A DNA stretch of 64,000 nucleotides from HGM13862 sp031553915 (lineage in GTDB: Bacteria; Bacillota; Dehalobacteriia; UBA4068). Each line of letters starts with the position of its first letter. Positions within the stretch are counted from its first letter, which is position 1. Below are positions 8,575-17,760 of this stretch, piece after piece. The notes below the pieces were generated by a model. The model was not told the origin of the DNA and ran no database searches. It worked only from the letters and a program-made list of their open reading frames with translations. The stretch is taken from contig JAVBKT010000004.1 in the NCBI GenBank assembly GCA_031553915.1, positions 142,925-206,924 on the forward strand. The letters run 5' to 3'. A program made the position numbers and the translations under genes.

Positions 8575-11269
8575 GAATATCGACCTCCTCAGCCTCTAAA
8601 ACAAAGCCAAATATCGTGCCATGGGGGGCATTGTCTTTGACATAGATTTCGCCGCCGTGAGCGTTAATGATAGCCTTGCATAGGTATAGCCCCATGCCCA
8701 GCCCCCGGCGTCCGTCTCCGTGGATATTATTCGCTGTGTAAAACATATCAAACAGCTTGCCCTTTGCCGCGTCATTGATGCCCGGCCCGTTGTCAGCAAT
8801 TTCCACACGCGCTTTATGCCCGTCCGCACTTGCGGAAACGGTGATAGTGGAACCGCTGGGTGTGTATTTGACAGCATTATCTACCATATTGATGAGCACC
8901 TGTGCAATGAGGCGAGCATCCATTTTCGCCATCAGCAGCTCGTCAGTAATGCTAGTTTGAATATTATGCTCTGCGCTTTTGCGGCTGAGATGAGCCAGAG
9001 CTTCCTCAATCACATCCGCCAAAAGCTCAGGCTGTAGATTAAGGCTGACGTTGCTGTTTTCGATGCGGGTAATAGCCAGCAAGTTTTCTACGACATTGTT
9101 GAGCCACATGGCGTCATCATAAATATCAGCATAAAGCTCGCTTTTTTGCTCTTCACTGAGCACGGCTGTATTATTGATCAGCACGCCGGCATTGCCGGAT
9201 ATGCTGGTGAGCGGGGTGCGCAAATCATGCGAAATGGTCCGGAGTAGATTAGTGCGCAGCCTTTCTTGCTGGGCTTCTGTTGCAATTCGCTGGTTTATCT
9301 CATCGGTGCTTTGTTTTTTTAAGGCCATGGCACATTCGCCCAGCATGGCAATCATCAAGCTTTTTTCAAAAGGCTCTATTTGTGGGTTTTCATCCATGGC
9401 AATTGCGATCACAGCGAGCACAGCATTGCCGCTATGAATGGCCAGATACAGGCAATGGGCGGCTGCAAGGGTGTTGGTGGTGGCACCGGCGCGCTTGTTG
9501 TTTTTGTGTACCCATTCTGCCACCGCATGTTCTTCGGTAGTAAGATATTTGGCAGTATCGACATTTTCCTCATCAGTTAAAAAGATCAGCGGATCAGCGA
9601 GAGTCTGCTGCTGCACAGGGTAGACGAGAATAATGCGGTTCAGCAGCTTAACCAACTGGCGGGCAGTTTCGTTGAGAATATCAGCCTGAGTGTTTGCCTG
9701 CTCCAGGCGGCGGTTGGTTTCAAGCAGCACCTCGGTACGATAGGCTTTTTGTGCTGATTGCTGAGCCTGTGTTTTGACGCTTTTGGTCAGAGTGCTGGTG
9801 ATCAAAGATGCCGCCAGCATAATGGCAAAGGTGACAGGATAGCCGGTGCCATAAGCCTCCAGGGTAAAGCTCGGTTCCGTAAAAAAATAATTAAACGCCA
9901 GCACGCTTAAAACAGAATAAACCGCACCATATACCCAGCCTGTGGTGAGCATGGCATTCAAGAGAACGCCGAGGATATAAACAGTGATAATGCTGGCCTC
10001 GTGAAAGCCCAAATGATAGAACCAATAGCTAAGCAAAGTACAGATGATCAGCCCGGCCAGTGATTTTGCCGCATCGATGGCAGAAAGTTTTAGCTTTTTT
10101 CGCTCTTTAAGCTTGGGCGGGCGATGCGAGGGCTGAGTGTCCGGGATGATGTAGATATCAAGATTCGGTGCCAGCTCAGTCAAAATATCAACAAAATTTG
10201 ATTTGACAAACCAGCGTTTGACATGGGTAGAGCGGCCTATGACAATTTTGGTAATACGGCTGGCCTTAGCGTATTCGGCGATTTGCTCCGGTATATTTTC
10301 TCCGTATACGGTGGCAATTTGTGCGCCCAGCTGCTCGGCCAGCCGGAGATTATCCCGCAGCAACTTCATGTTTTTTTCATCCAGCTCTTTAATCGCCGGC
10401 GTCTCTACAAATAGCGCTGTAAAATCACTATGCAAAACATCGGCCATCCTTGAGGCAGTACGGATCACCTTTGCATTAGAAGGCGAGGCTGAAATACAAA
10501 CTAAAAGATGCTCGTTGCCATAAGGGCGGCCCTCTTCAAGCGCAGCGCTGTCTTCTGCCGCATTTTGGATGGCGGAACGGGTAACCTGATCCGCGGTACG
10601 GCGCAGGGCTATTTCTCTCAGCGCAATCAGCTTTTGTTTGGTGAAAAAGTTTTCCAGGGCCTGCTGGGCTTGTGCTTCTTGATATATTTTGCCTTTATTC
10701 AAACGGTCGATTAAATCATCCGGATCAATATCGATCAGCTCAATTTGGTCAGCGCTGTCGAAGACACTGTCAGGGATGCGTTCGTGCACAGAAACGCCGG
10801 TGATAGCGGCGACAAGATCATGCAGGCTTTCGATATGCTGTACATTGATAGTGGTATAGACATCAATCCCCGCTTGCAGCAGTTCCGCTACATCCTGATA
10901 GCGCTTTTTATGGCGGCAGGCGCTGGCATTGGAATGCGCCAGTTCGTCGATTAAGATCAGCTGCGGCTTTCGCTCCAGAGCCAGGTCCAAAGCAAACTCG
11001 CGCAGCATAACGCCCTTATAGTTGATCAAAAACGGCGGTAAAGCTTCCAGACCTTCCATCATCGCCATTGTTTCCGGACGCAGATGCGGCTCGATATATC
11101 CGGCGACTACATCGATATTGTCTTTGAGCGCTTCATGGGCGTCGGCCAGCATGGCATAGGTTTTGCCTACACCTGCCGCATAACCAAAATAGATACGTAA
11201 TTTGCCCTTGCGTTTCGCAGACGCAAAGCTATCCGGCTGCTCTAATAATGTATTGTAGTTGGTGTCCAC
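8567..11269 (-). CDS. kdpD: Osmosensitive K+ channel sensor histidine kinase
   Basis: 900 aa, full family length. Domains in order: KdpD N-terminal domain with Walker A GYAAGVGKTY (29-38), universal-stress-protein domain (about 248-370), four-helix DUF4118 membrane block (about 395-490), a GAF-like linker, then HisKA with phospho-acceptor His about 681 in SHDLRTPLTS and a HATPase domain (NAVKYTP, DNGPG, GLGMGLYL). It starts with GTG at 11269 and its SD is weak. In Bacillota the USP domain of KdpD can bind c-di-AMP; whether this one does cannot be read here. It senses K+ and phosphorylates KdpE. Confidence 0.96.
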   Translation of the reverse strand: MDTNYNTLLEQPDSFASAKRKGKLRIYFGYAAGVGKTYAMLADAHEALKDNIDVVAGYIEPHLRPETMAMMEGLEALPPFLINYKGVMLREFALDLALERKPQLILIDELAHSNASACRHKKRYQDVAELLQAGIDVYTTINVQHIESLHDLVAAITGVSVHERIPDSVFDSADQIELIDIDPDDLIDRLNKGKIYQEAQAQQALENFFTKQKLIALREIALRRTADQVTRSAIQNAAEDSAALEEGRPYGNEHLLVCISASPSNAKVIRTASRMADVLHSDFTALFVETPAIKELDEKNMKLLRDNLRLAEQLGAQIATVYGENIPEQIAEYAKASRITKIVIGRSTHVKRWFVKSNFVDILTELAPNLDIYIIPDTQPSHRPPKLKERKKLKLSAIDAAKSLAGLIICTLLSYWFYHLGFHEASIITVYILGVLLNAMLTTGWVYGAVYSVLSVLAFNYFFTEPSFTLEAYGTGYPVTFAIMLAASLITSTLTKSVKTQAQQSAQKAYRTEVLLETNRRLEQANTQADILNETARQLVKLLNRIILVYPVQQQTLADPLIFLTDEENVDTAKYLTTEEHAVAEWVHKNNKRAGATTNTLAAAHCLYLAIHSGNAVLAVIAIAMDENPQIEPFEKSLMIAMLGECAMALKKQSTDEINQRIATEAQQERLRTNLLRTISHDLRTPLTSISGNAGVLINNTAVLSEEQKSELYADIYDDAMWLNNVVENLLAITRIENSNVSLNLQPELLADVIEEALAHLSRKSAEHNIQTSITDELLMAKMDARLIAQVLINMVDNAVKYTPSGSTITVSASADGHKARVEIADNGPGINDAAKGKLFDMFYTANNIHGDGRRGLGMGLYLCKAIINAHGGEIYVKDNAPHGTIFGFVLEAEEVDIHE

Positions 11270-11465
11270 CAGCGACCACCGCCTTATGCTTAAACTGATT
11301 TTAGTATACCATAAGAATAATCAATATGGCGTTTTTATTATGGTCAAAAGCTAAAGATTGTATTAAGATTGGCCAAAAATCCGCTCGCGTAACGCCATTG
11401 TTTGCTCTATGTTATAACTTTTCTGCAAGATCAATATAATGTTGTAGAAAAGGGAGGGTAGAGCG

Positions 11466-12440
11466 ATGATCAAAAAATGCCATGCGGTTTTTGAAGGGGG
11501 CGGGGTTAAGGGCATTGGTTTTGTCGGCGCTGTTTGGGCCTTTGAGGAGGCGGGCTATAGCTTTGAAAATGTCGTTGGCACCAGCGCAGGCGCGATTATT
11601 GCCGCTTTGCTTGCCGCGGGCTATAGCGGCGATGAGCTGAAAAATGAGCTGAGCGATCTCGATTACACCAAGTTTAAGCAGACGACCCATTGCGGCAAGC
11701 TGGGTTTGCTTGGTGACGGCGTTAATCTTGTACGCAATTATGGCATCTATAGCACAGCTTATTTTACTGATTGGCTCGCGGGCTTGCTGGCAAAGAAAGG
11801 GGTTAAGACTTTTGCGGATTTGCGGCAGCAGGGCAAAGACGCTCACTGTCAGTATAGATTTCAAGCAGTGGCCGCGGATATTTCGCAGCAGCAAATGTTG
11901 ATATTGCCCGGGGATCTGAAGCAGTTTGGCATCAGGGCAGACAGCCTTTTGGTAGCAGAGGCAGTACAGATGAGTATCAGCATCCCCTTTTTTTATCAGC
12001 CGTATCAGCTGAAAACACGCTTGGGCAAAACCCACTATATCGTGGATGGCGGATTGCTGAGCAACTACCCGATATGGCTTCTTGACGACGGTAGCAGCAA
12101 TCCTCTTGTGCCCACTTTTGGTTTTAAGTTCACTGCTCATGGCCAGCATCCCCATATGGCAGCCAAGACGGATAATATTATTGATTATAGCAAAAATATT
12201 GTCGCAACGCTGTTGGAGGGGCATGACAACTATTACATATCTACCAGCAAAGGCGATTATCAACGCTCGATTATGATTCCAACTGAGATCGAGACCAGCT
12301 CCGGCAAAAAGATGATCAGCAGTACTGATTTTGATATTAGCGAAGAAGAAAGCGTCGCACTCTATCAAAATGGTTATGATGCCGCAAAAAAATTTCTCCA
12401 TAGCTGGAATTTTGCCGAGTGGAAGCGGAAATTTAGATAA
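11466..12440 (+). CDS. Patatin-like phospholipase
   Basis: 324 aa. It has the three patatin signatures: oxyanion loop GGGVKG (11-16), nucleophile elbow GTSAG with Ser40, and the catalytic Asp in DGG (Asp194). There is no signal peptide, so it acts as a cytoplasmic acyl hydrolase on lipids or acyl esters; the substrate is unknown. SD GGGAGGG sits 7 nt before the ATG. A 329-codon ORF on the opposite strand is only a shadow of this gene. Confidence 0.88.
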   Translation: MIKKCHAVFEGGGVKGIGFVGAVWAFEEAGYSFENVVGTSAGAIIAALLAAGYSGDELKNELSDLDYTKFKQTTHCGKLGLLGDGVNLVRNYGIYSTAYFTDWLAGLLAKKGVKTFADLRQQGKDAHCQYRFQAVAADISQQQMLILPGDLKQFGIRADSLLVAEAVQMSISIPFFYQPYQLKTRLGKTHYIVDGGLLSNYPIWLLDDGSSNPLVPTFGFKFTAHGQHPHMAAKTDNIIDYSKNIVATLLEGHDNYYISTSKGDYQRSIMIPTEIETSSGKKMISSTDFDISEEESVALYQNGYDAAKKFLHSWNFAEWKRKFR

Positions 12441-12452
12441 TAAAGAGAAATA

Positions 12453-12482
12453 TTGACTAATGTACCTGATTTAGAATACAAT
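12453..12482 (+). promoter_or_regulatory. Promoter of the A2M-like gene, probably leaderless
   Basis: TTGACT (12453-12458), 18-bp spacer, TACAAT (12477-12482). The ATG at 12490 begins 8 bp after the -10, where transcription should start, and there is no Shine-Dalgarno. This predicts a leaderless mRNA. Confidence 0.6.
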
Positions 12483-12489
12483 AGTAATA

Positions 12490-15400
12490 ATGAAAAGATT
12501 TTATCTTATTTTAGGTGTAATAATTGCCGCAATAATTGTCCTGGGCACGGTTTTGATCATCAACTGGGTCCAGGATATTCCCTATGCCCTGGCCGAGGAG
12601 GCGGATTTTCAGGCCACTGTCACGGATGAGGGCGGCACAGATATTTCCTCAGCCTTCCGCATTGTTTTTGATGAGGAGGTAAGCTCAGCTTCAGTCCGCC
12701 GCTATTTGACTGTTACGCCGGAAATTAACCTAGGCGTGCATCAGGGCGCGGGGAGAAATGAGGTTTTGATTGCTCCGGCCAAACAGCTTGATCCGGGCAC
12801 AGTATATACTTTCACGCTCGAGGCTGAGGGTAAAAAATTATCCTGGGCTTTTCAAACCAAGCTGCCTCTCGTAATATCAGAGGTTCGCCCGGGCAATGAG
12901 GAAATAGCAATATTGACCTCTGCGCCGATTGAGATTGTCTTTAACCAAATGACAGCTATTGATCAAAGCGCAGTTGACGAATACATTTCAATTACGCCGC
13001 AAATCAATTATACGCTGGAGCAAGAAGGACGTGTTTTGCGTCTGCTGCCCACTGCGGGGCTTAGCGCAGATACTGTTTATCAAGTAGAGATCAAAGCCGG
13101 GCTGCCGCTGCTGAATAGTGATCTGGTATTGGCGGAGGATTATAGCTTTGCTTTTGAGACCACGCCCACAGAGGAGGCTCTGTGGCAAATCAGCGGCAGC
13201 AGCGCCTATCTCAGCAATACAGCGCCGGAGTTTAGCGTAGCAGTGCCGGGGGCTGATGAGGAGATAGTTATTAATGCTGTTTTGTATCAGTTTGCCAATG
13301 CGGAAACTTATGCCGCTGCTTTGTTGGGCGCTGTGCAAAACAGCCCCTCCTGGAGCCAAAATTATCAAAACCTGCATGCCCTCAGCCTGAATAATAGCAG
13401 CCGCATTGCTCAATTTGCGCTCAGTCCGGAGAATAACACTATCACTTGGCCCGGCGCAGTTGGGCCCGGCTACTATTTGCTGCGCTGCGCCTATGGCGAG
13501 CAGTCCAAAGATCTGCTTTTTGCTGTTTCAGATATCTCAGCTTATATGTTGACCGACCAAGAGAGCTCTTTGTTTTGGATACATGACAGCGCTACAGATC
13601 AGCCTTTGCCAGCCTCTGTCAAAGATATCTATGACGCTGCGCTGGCCACAGCCAATGCCAGTGGCATAGCCAAAATTCCCCGTGAGCGGGATACTGTTTA
13701 TCTGATTGAAGCAGAAGGCAAATCGCTGATATTGCCCTGTTATGGGGGAAGAGAGCAAGAGGAAGCTAATTATAGCAACTGGCGCTATCTCTATCTCGAC
13801 CAGAGCAACTATCAATCAGGGGATATACTCGATTTTTGGGGCATGGTCAAGCCGCGTGACAACTCTGCTCTGGAATATGAGCGGGTGACAGTGATGCTTA
13901 CTTCTCTTGCCCTGGGCAAGACCGTTTATCATGACTATGCTGCGCTGAATGATTATGTTTTTAGCGGACATATTACTTTGCCCTCTTTGCTCGCCGGGGA
14001 ATATCAGCTGGAGATTTGGCAAAGCGGCAAGCAGTTGGTGAGCCGCGCTTTTAGCGTGGGACAAACTGTTACCGCATCGGGCGCTCAAGAGCAAGCCGGG
14101 GACAGCACTGTGATACCGGTAACTTTTGATCAGAGTGAATACGCTTTAAACAGCAGCTTTTTAGCAACGACGCCTATTAGTGGCAGCGAATATTTGTTTA
14201 TTGAAAGCGGCGAGCAGATAACGTCATTTATCCCAGGTAAAGAAAACAGCTATTTGGGCAATTTTGCGCCGGACAACTACTTGAACAGCTATCTGACTGT
14301 AGTCAGCTATAATAAGGGAGAATATTTGCCGGCAGGGCCAACCTTGCAAACCGTGGATACCAGCGCTAATCATTTACAGGTTAAAGCCAGCGGTGATCTT
14401 GATAATGAAAAATCAGGCGAAAGCGGAGTTCTCAGCATTGATGTTAAAGATAGCCAGAATAATCCTACAGCAGCGATGCTCGCTATTACGGTTTATCGCG
14501 CTGACAGCAAGCCGCAAATTCATACCTTTAGTGATGTCTATCATGATTATGTGCCTTTAACAGCACAGGACGTAAATAGCAGCCCCAGCATAGTGGCTGA
14601 AAAATTGTTTTTTGCCACAGTGCAGGCTGATGAACAAGGCCAGGCGCTCTGTTCCTATCAGCTGCCTGAGTTTAACGGCGATTGTTGGTTAGTGGTACAA
14701 GCCATAGATTGCTCCGAGGGGCAGGTTAAGGCGGGCAGTATTGTTTTGGAATATGGCAGCGGAACCGCTCCTGAACCTGAGCTTTTACCGGAGGAGGAAT
14801 CAAAACACTATGCCTATGACCGCGCTACTCTAGCTGCGGAGATGGAGCTGGCAACAAACACAGAGCTAACTATTTTCTCTTCGCCGCAAAGAGCGGATAT
14901 TATCACCCTGCTTTGGCAGCAGCTATTTGCCTATAAAGAGAGCGAACTTGCCACAAATTCGGTAGTAACCGCGATTACTGCCGCCCACGCCCGGCAATTA
15001 TTGCGTGACTATGCTTCGGATGCTGTGTTTGAGCTCACCGGCAGCCCTCTTGATTTGAGCGTTTATCAAAAACAAGATGGCGGTATGGGTGATTTGGGTA
15101 CGACATCTTCTTTATCCGCCAGCGTAGCTGCTATTGCCACGGCGGCGGATGGTGTTGACTATACCGCTTTGCTCGATTATTGCCAGAGTTTTCTGGAACA
15201 AAGCAGCAGCCGTTTAGAAAAATGTATAGCTATAACAGGCATGGCTCTCTATAATCAGCCGGTCTTGACTGAAGTTAATCTGCTTTTGGCTAACGCTGAT
15301 TTGACTGTTGAAGAAAAACTATGGTTATCATGGGCGCTTTATGCGCTGGGGGACAAAGAAAACGCCACGCAGCGCTTTGCCGCTTTGCTCACGGAAAACG

Positions 15401-15726
15401 GGAATTTATCTGCTAAGGAAGCAGCTTTAGCGGCAATTGTCAGTTCTCTGACCGGGGCAGGAGATGTGTCTGACCTGCTGGAAGAGAGCAGTACTGCTGA
15501 GGCGGAGGGCCTGGATGCCCTAGCCAAGGTACTTGTTGCCAGAAACATACTGCCGCAATTATTGCAGCCGGAAATGAGCTTTACCTATTCTGCAAATGGC
15601 CAGCAACAAGCAGCAACTATGGCCGGAATTAATGACTTTTTGCTTTTGGGCGACGAAGAGATAAACCAAAACTTTAGTGATATCTCCGGCAAGATAGATT
15701 ATATCAATATTTATCGGCTTGATTAG
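12490..15726 (+). CDS. Short alpha-2-macroglobulin-like membrane-anchored protein
   Basis: 1078 aa. An N-terminal signal anchor (about 5-25) is followed by two bacterial Ig-like (Big_5) domains (about 38-122 and 128-225), a macroglobulin MG2-like segment (about 437-455, QSGDILDFWGMVKPRD), another MG-like region, and a C-terminal helical part (about 860-1040) resembling the thioester-domain toroid. Bacterial A2Ms are usually 1500-1900 aa and many carry a CxEQ thioester; none is seen here, so this would be a non-thioester, shortened form. Its role may be trapping proteases at the cell surface. No PBP1C gene lies beside it, unlike the proteobacterial pair. The family call is from domain pattern only. 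Confidence 0.65.
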   Translation: MKRFYLILGVIIAAIIVLGTVLIINWVQDIPYALAEEADFQATVTDEGGTDISSAFRIVFDEEVSSASVRRYLTVTPEINLGVHQGAGRNEVLIAPAKQLDPGTVYTFTLEAEGKKLSWAFQTKLPLVISEVRPGNEEIAILTSAPIEIVFNQMTAIDQSAVDEYISITPQINYTLEQEGRVLRLLPTAGLSADTVYQVEIKAGLPLLNSDLVLAEDYSFAFETTPTEEALWQISGSSAYLSNTAPEFSVAVPGADEEIVINAVLYQFANAETYAAALLGAVQNSPSWSQNYQNLHALSLNNSSRIAQFALSPENNTITWPGAVGPGYYLLRCAYGEQSKDLLFAVSDISAYMLTDQESSLFWIHDSATDQPLPASVKDIYDAALATANASGIAKIPRERDTVYLIEAEGKSLILPCYGGREQEEANYSNWRYLYLDQSNYQSGDILDFWGMVKPRDNSALEYERVTVMLTSLALGKTVYHDYAALNDYVFSGHITLPSLLAGEYQLEIWQSGKQLVSRAFSVGQTVTASGAQEQAGDSTVIPVTFDQSEYALNSSFLATTPISGSEYLFIESGEQITSFIPGKENSYLGNFAPDNYLNSYLTVVSYNKGEYLPAGPTLQTVDTSANHLQVKASGDLDNEKSGESGVLSIDVKDSQNNPTAAMLAITVYRADSKPQIHTFSDVYHDYVPLTAQDVNSSPSIVAEKLFFATVQADEQGQALCSYQLPEFNGDCWLVVQAIDCSEGQVKAGSIVLEYGSGTAPEPELLPEEESKHYAYDRATLAAEMELATNTELTIFSSPQRADIITLLWQQLFAYKESELATNSVVTAITAAHARQLLRDYASDAVFELTGSPLDLSVYQKQDGGMGDLGTTSSLSASVAAIATAADGVDYTALLDYCQSFLEQSSSRLEKCIAITGMALYNQPVLTEVNLLLANADLTVEEKLWLSWALYALGDKENATQRFAALLTENGNLSAKEAALAAIVSSLTGAGDVSDLLEESSTAEAEGLDALAKVLVARNILPQLLQPEMSFTYSANGQQQAATMAGINDFLLLGDEEINQNFSDISGKIDYINIYRLD

Positions 15727-15774
15727 AAAATAGACGAGGAGTCAGGAAGAAGAGTAAGACGGGAGGATATTATT

Positions 15775-16269
15775 TTGCCGCAAGCACTTATTGTTGCCGT
15801 AGTCGGATTAGCGGTGGTGGGGATATTTCTTGCTATCCGCGGTATTATCAGGCTTTTTCTGGAAGAAGAAAAAAAGCTGGCAATCTTTGCGATCATTTTC
15901 TTCGTGACCTTGCCTGCCTTGTTTCTTGTTGGTATTTTTCTCCCCGAAGATGTGCTGGGTGCAATCTGGATATATTTGCCGGTTTTTTTGCTGTTAGTTG
16001 TGTGGATTTGTTTTGGCTATTTTCTCGAGGCCTATTTAAAAAAAGAAAAGCAGCGCAAGGCTAACGGTGAAAAAAGAATTATTCCCACACGTCCGCCGCA
16101 TTGTTTGCGCAATAATATCTTTCTTATTGCTATTGGCATAGCTATCTGGTGTTTTGGCGCGTTCGTCGGCTTTGGCAATAGGGGGATTCTAGAAACATGC
16201 ACCATCTGTATCTCAATCTTCCTCGTGATCCGTGGCTGCGCTGCCTTATGGAAATATCGCGGCTTTTAA
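15775..16269 (+). CDS. Four-TM hypothetical membrane protein
   Basis: 164 aa. Hydrophobic helices at about 5-23, 34-54, 60-82, and a C-terminal pair around 118-155, with a basic cytoplasmic loop (YLKKEKQRKANGEKR) in the middle. I do not recognise the family. The start is TTG, supported by GGGAGG 8 nt upstream. It lies 48 bp after the A2M-like gene and probably shares its transcript; it ends at a bidirectional terminator. Confidence 0.65.
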   Translation: MPQALIVAVVGLAVVGIFLAIRGIIRLFLEEEKKLAIFAIIFFVTLPALFLVGIFLPEDVLGAIWIYLPVFLLLVVWICFGYFLEAYLKKEKQRKANGEKRIIPTRPPHCLRNNIFLIAIGIAIWCFGAFVGFGNRGILETCTICISIFLVIRGCAALWKYRGF

Positions 16270-16301
16270 TTCTATCAGCAAATGAAGAGGGTGAAAAATA
16301 A

Positions 16302-16319
16302 CCCCACCGTGAGGTGGGG
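16302..16319. terminator. Bidirectional terminator between convergent genes
   Basis: Hairpin CCCCACC-GTGA-GGTGGGG, followed by CTTTCTATT on plus and by TTATTTTTC on minus. It serves the four-TM gene (plus) and the signal peptidase gene (minus). Confidence 0.75.
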
Positions 16320-16340
16320 CTTTCTATTATCCAAATAGTT

Positions 16341-17615
16341 TTATTTATAAATACTGCCAAAGCTGCTAAAGGGGAAAATCCTAAAGACGGCTTTACCGTG
16401 AATAAGATCTTTGTTGATGACGCCAACCTCTGCCGCCCGGCTGTCTCGGCTGACAGTACGGTTATCACCCATCACAAAGTAAAATCCATCCGGAATAACC
16501 ATGCGTATCTCGCCATCTGTGTAAACACCGGAGGCAAGATAGGGCTCCTTTAATACTTGGCCGTCAATATAAACCGTGCCGTTTTCGATAATAATTTCTT
16601 CATTGGGCAAGCCGATAATACGCTTGACATAATCTTCGCCAGCAGTATCCGGCGCGTCAAAGACGATAATATCGCCCCGCTCAGGTTCGTTCAGCACATA
16701 GGCAATTTTGGCAGTGATAATATTATCCTTGTTGACCAGAGTTGCGTTCATAGATGTGCCGTCAACCTTGGTGATATCGATAACATAGGCGCGCAGCACC
16801 AAAGCGAACAATAAAGCAATGAGGATGATTTTGAAATATGACCAGATTAATGCGCCTGCACTGGGGCGGGCGTTTTCCTCAGCCTGGGGTTGCGGGGCAA
16901 CGATTGCTTGCTCTGCAAGATTAGCAGCGGGAGGGGGGGGCGCGGCTGCTGGCTGGACAAAATCAGCAAAGGCAGCGCGGGTAGTTGCCAGGCTGTTTTG
17001 GATTTGCGGTTGTTCATTGGTAAGCTTGTTGATTTGCTCTAAACAATCATCCAGCTTAGTTTTAAGATAGTCAATATTGGCCTGGGTATGAAATAGCGTT
17101 TGCCTGCTGTTTTTGAGCAGCTGATGTTTTTCATAGGTGATCTCTAAGGTATCAAGCAAGGTTTTTGCCTGCACCGTAGAGGCGGCGGTATCAGCGGCAA
17201 TCGCAGTATCTGTGGCTGTAGTAAAATCACCCCGTAGCTGTTCCGATTGATAGGTCAGCTGCTGGATCTCCGCTTCAAGCTGAGAGATTTTTACCTGCTC
17301 AGCAGCTAATATTTCTTCTGCTTTGCGAAGAGCAATGTTAAGGCTGTGGCTGACGGCGCTGCGGGCTTTAAAAGCGGCGCTGAAAACAGATTCCATTACA
17401 TCAGTAGAAAAGAGTACCGGCGTCACGTAGATACTTTTATCTGGCGGAAATTGAGGCAAAAGTTGCTGCATTGTATTATCATATACGGCAATATTGGCTT
17501 CCTTGGCATATTCCGCATAGTCAGCTTGGCTTGCAGCATTGTTGGCTAAGCTGATATAGGGATTAATCTCAGCGGAAGGATAGGGGAGTTCGTAGGGGCT
17601 GTCAAATCTGTTCAT
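16341..17615 (-). CDS. lepB: Signal peptidase I with long coiled-coil N-terminal extension
   Basis: 424 aa, more than twice the usual 170-190 aa of Gram-positive type I signal peptidases. The C-terminal 171 residues are a complete enzyme: membrane helix (about 258-278), catalytic Ser288 in DGTSM, general-base Lys331 in EDYVKR, and box E MGDNRTVSRDSR (382-393). The first about 250 residues are soluble and include heptad-rich coiled coil (about 95-215) and a Pro/Ala linker (AAAPPPPAA). With a single membrane helix, the extension would lie in the cytoplasm. It cleaves signal peptides on the outer face. The extension's role is unknown. The start codon is not decided by a strong SD. Confidence 0.88.
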   Translation of the reverse strand: MNRFDSPYELPYPSAEINPYISLANNAASQADYAEYAKEANIAVYDNTMQQLLPQFPPDKSIYVTPVLFSTDVMESVFSAAFKARSAVSHSLNIALRKAEEILAAEQVKISQLEAEIQQLTYQSEQLRGDFTTATDTAIAADTAASTVQAKTLLDTLEITYEKHQLLKNSRQTLFHTQANIDYLKTKLDDCLEQINKLTNEQPQIQNSLATTRAAFADFVQPAAAPPPPAANLAEQAIVAPQPQAEENARPSAGALIWSYFKIILIALLFALVLRAYVIDITKVDGTSMNATLVNKDNIITAKIAYVLNEPERGDIIVFDAPDTAGEDYVKRIIGLPNEEIIIENGTVYIDGQVLKEPYLASGVYTDGEIRMVIPDGFYFVMGDNRTVSRDSRAAEVGVINKDLIHGKAVFRIFPFSSFGSIYK

Positions 17616-17744
17616 GTTTTTGCCTCAATAAATATATTATATAAAATTTCCCAATTAAGCTTTATTATATCACTAATTACTATTATGATAAAGAAAATTT
17701 TTTAAAATATGCAGGGAAATCCCCACAAGATGCAAATAATATTG

Positions 17745-17760
17745 TATAATGGCGTATATG
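17745..17760 (+). promoter_or_regulatory. -10 element and leaderless-type start of rnhA
   Basis: TATAAT (17745-17750) is followed by 7 nt and then ATG (17758). An earlier ATG (17749) lies inside the -10 itself and cannot be in the transcript. No SD is present. The -35 is poor. This is the same -10/ATG spacing as in the A2M-like gene. Confidence 0.5.

Noticed and set aside
11270..11465. Possible riboswitch (c-di-AMP type) upstream of kdpD
   Set aside because: I looked for a conserved structured leader on the minus strand and saw none; kdpD begins close to a short AT-rich gap.
11412..12401. 329-codon ORF on the minus strand opposite the patatin-like gene
   Set aside because: It mirrors the coding strand of a gene with clear lipase motifs, has no SD and no domain pattern. 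It is a shadow of codon bias.
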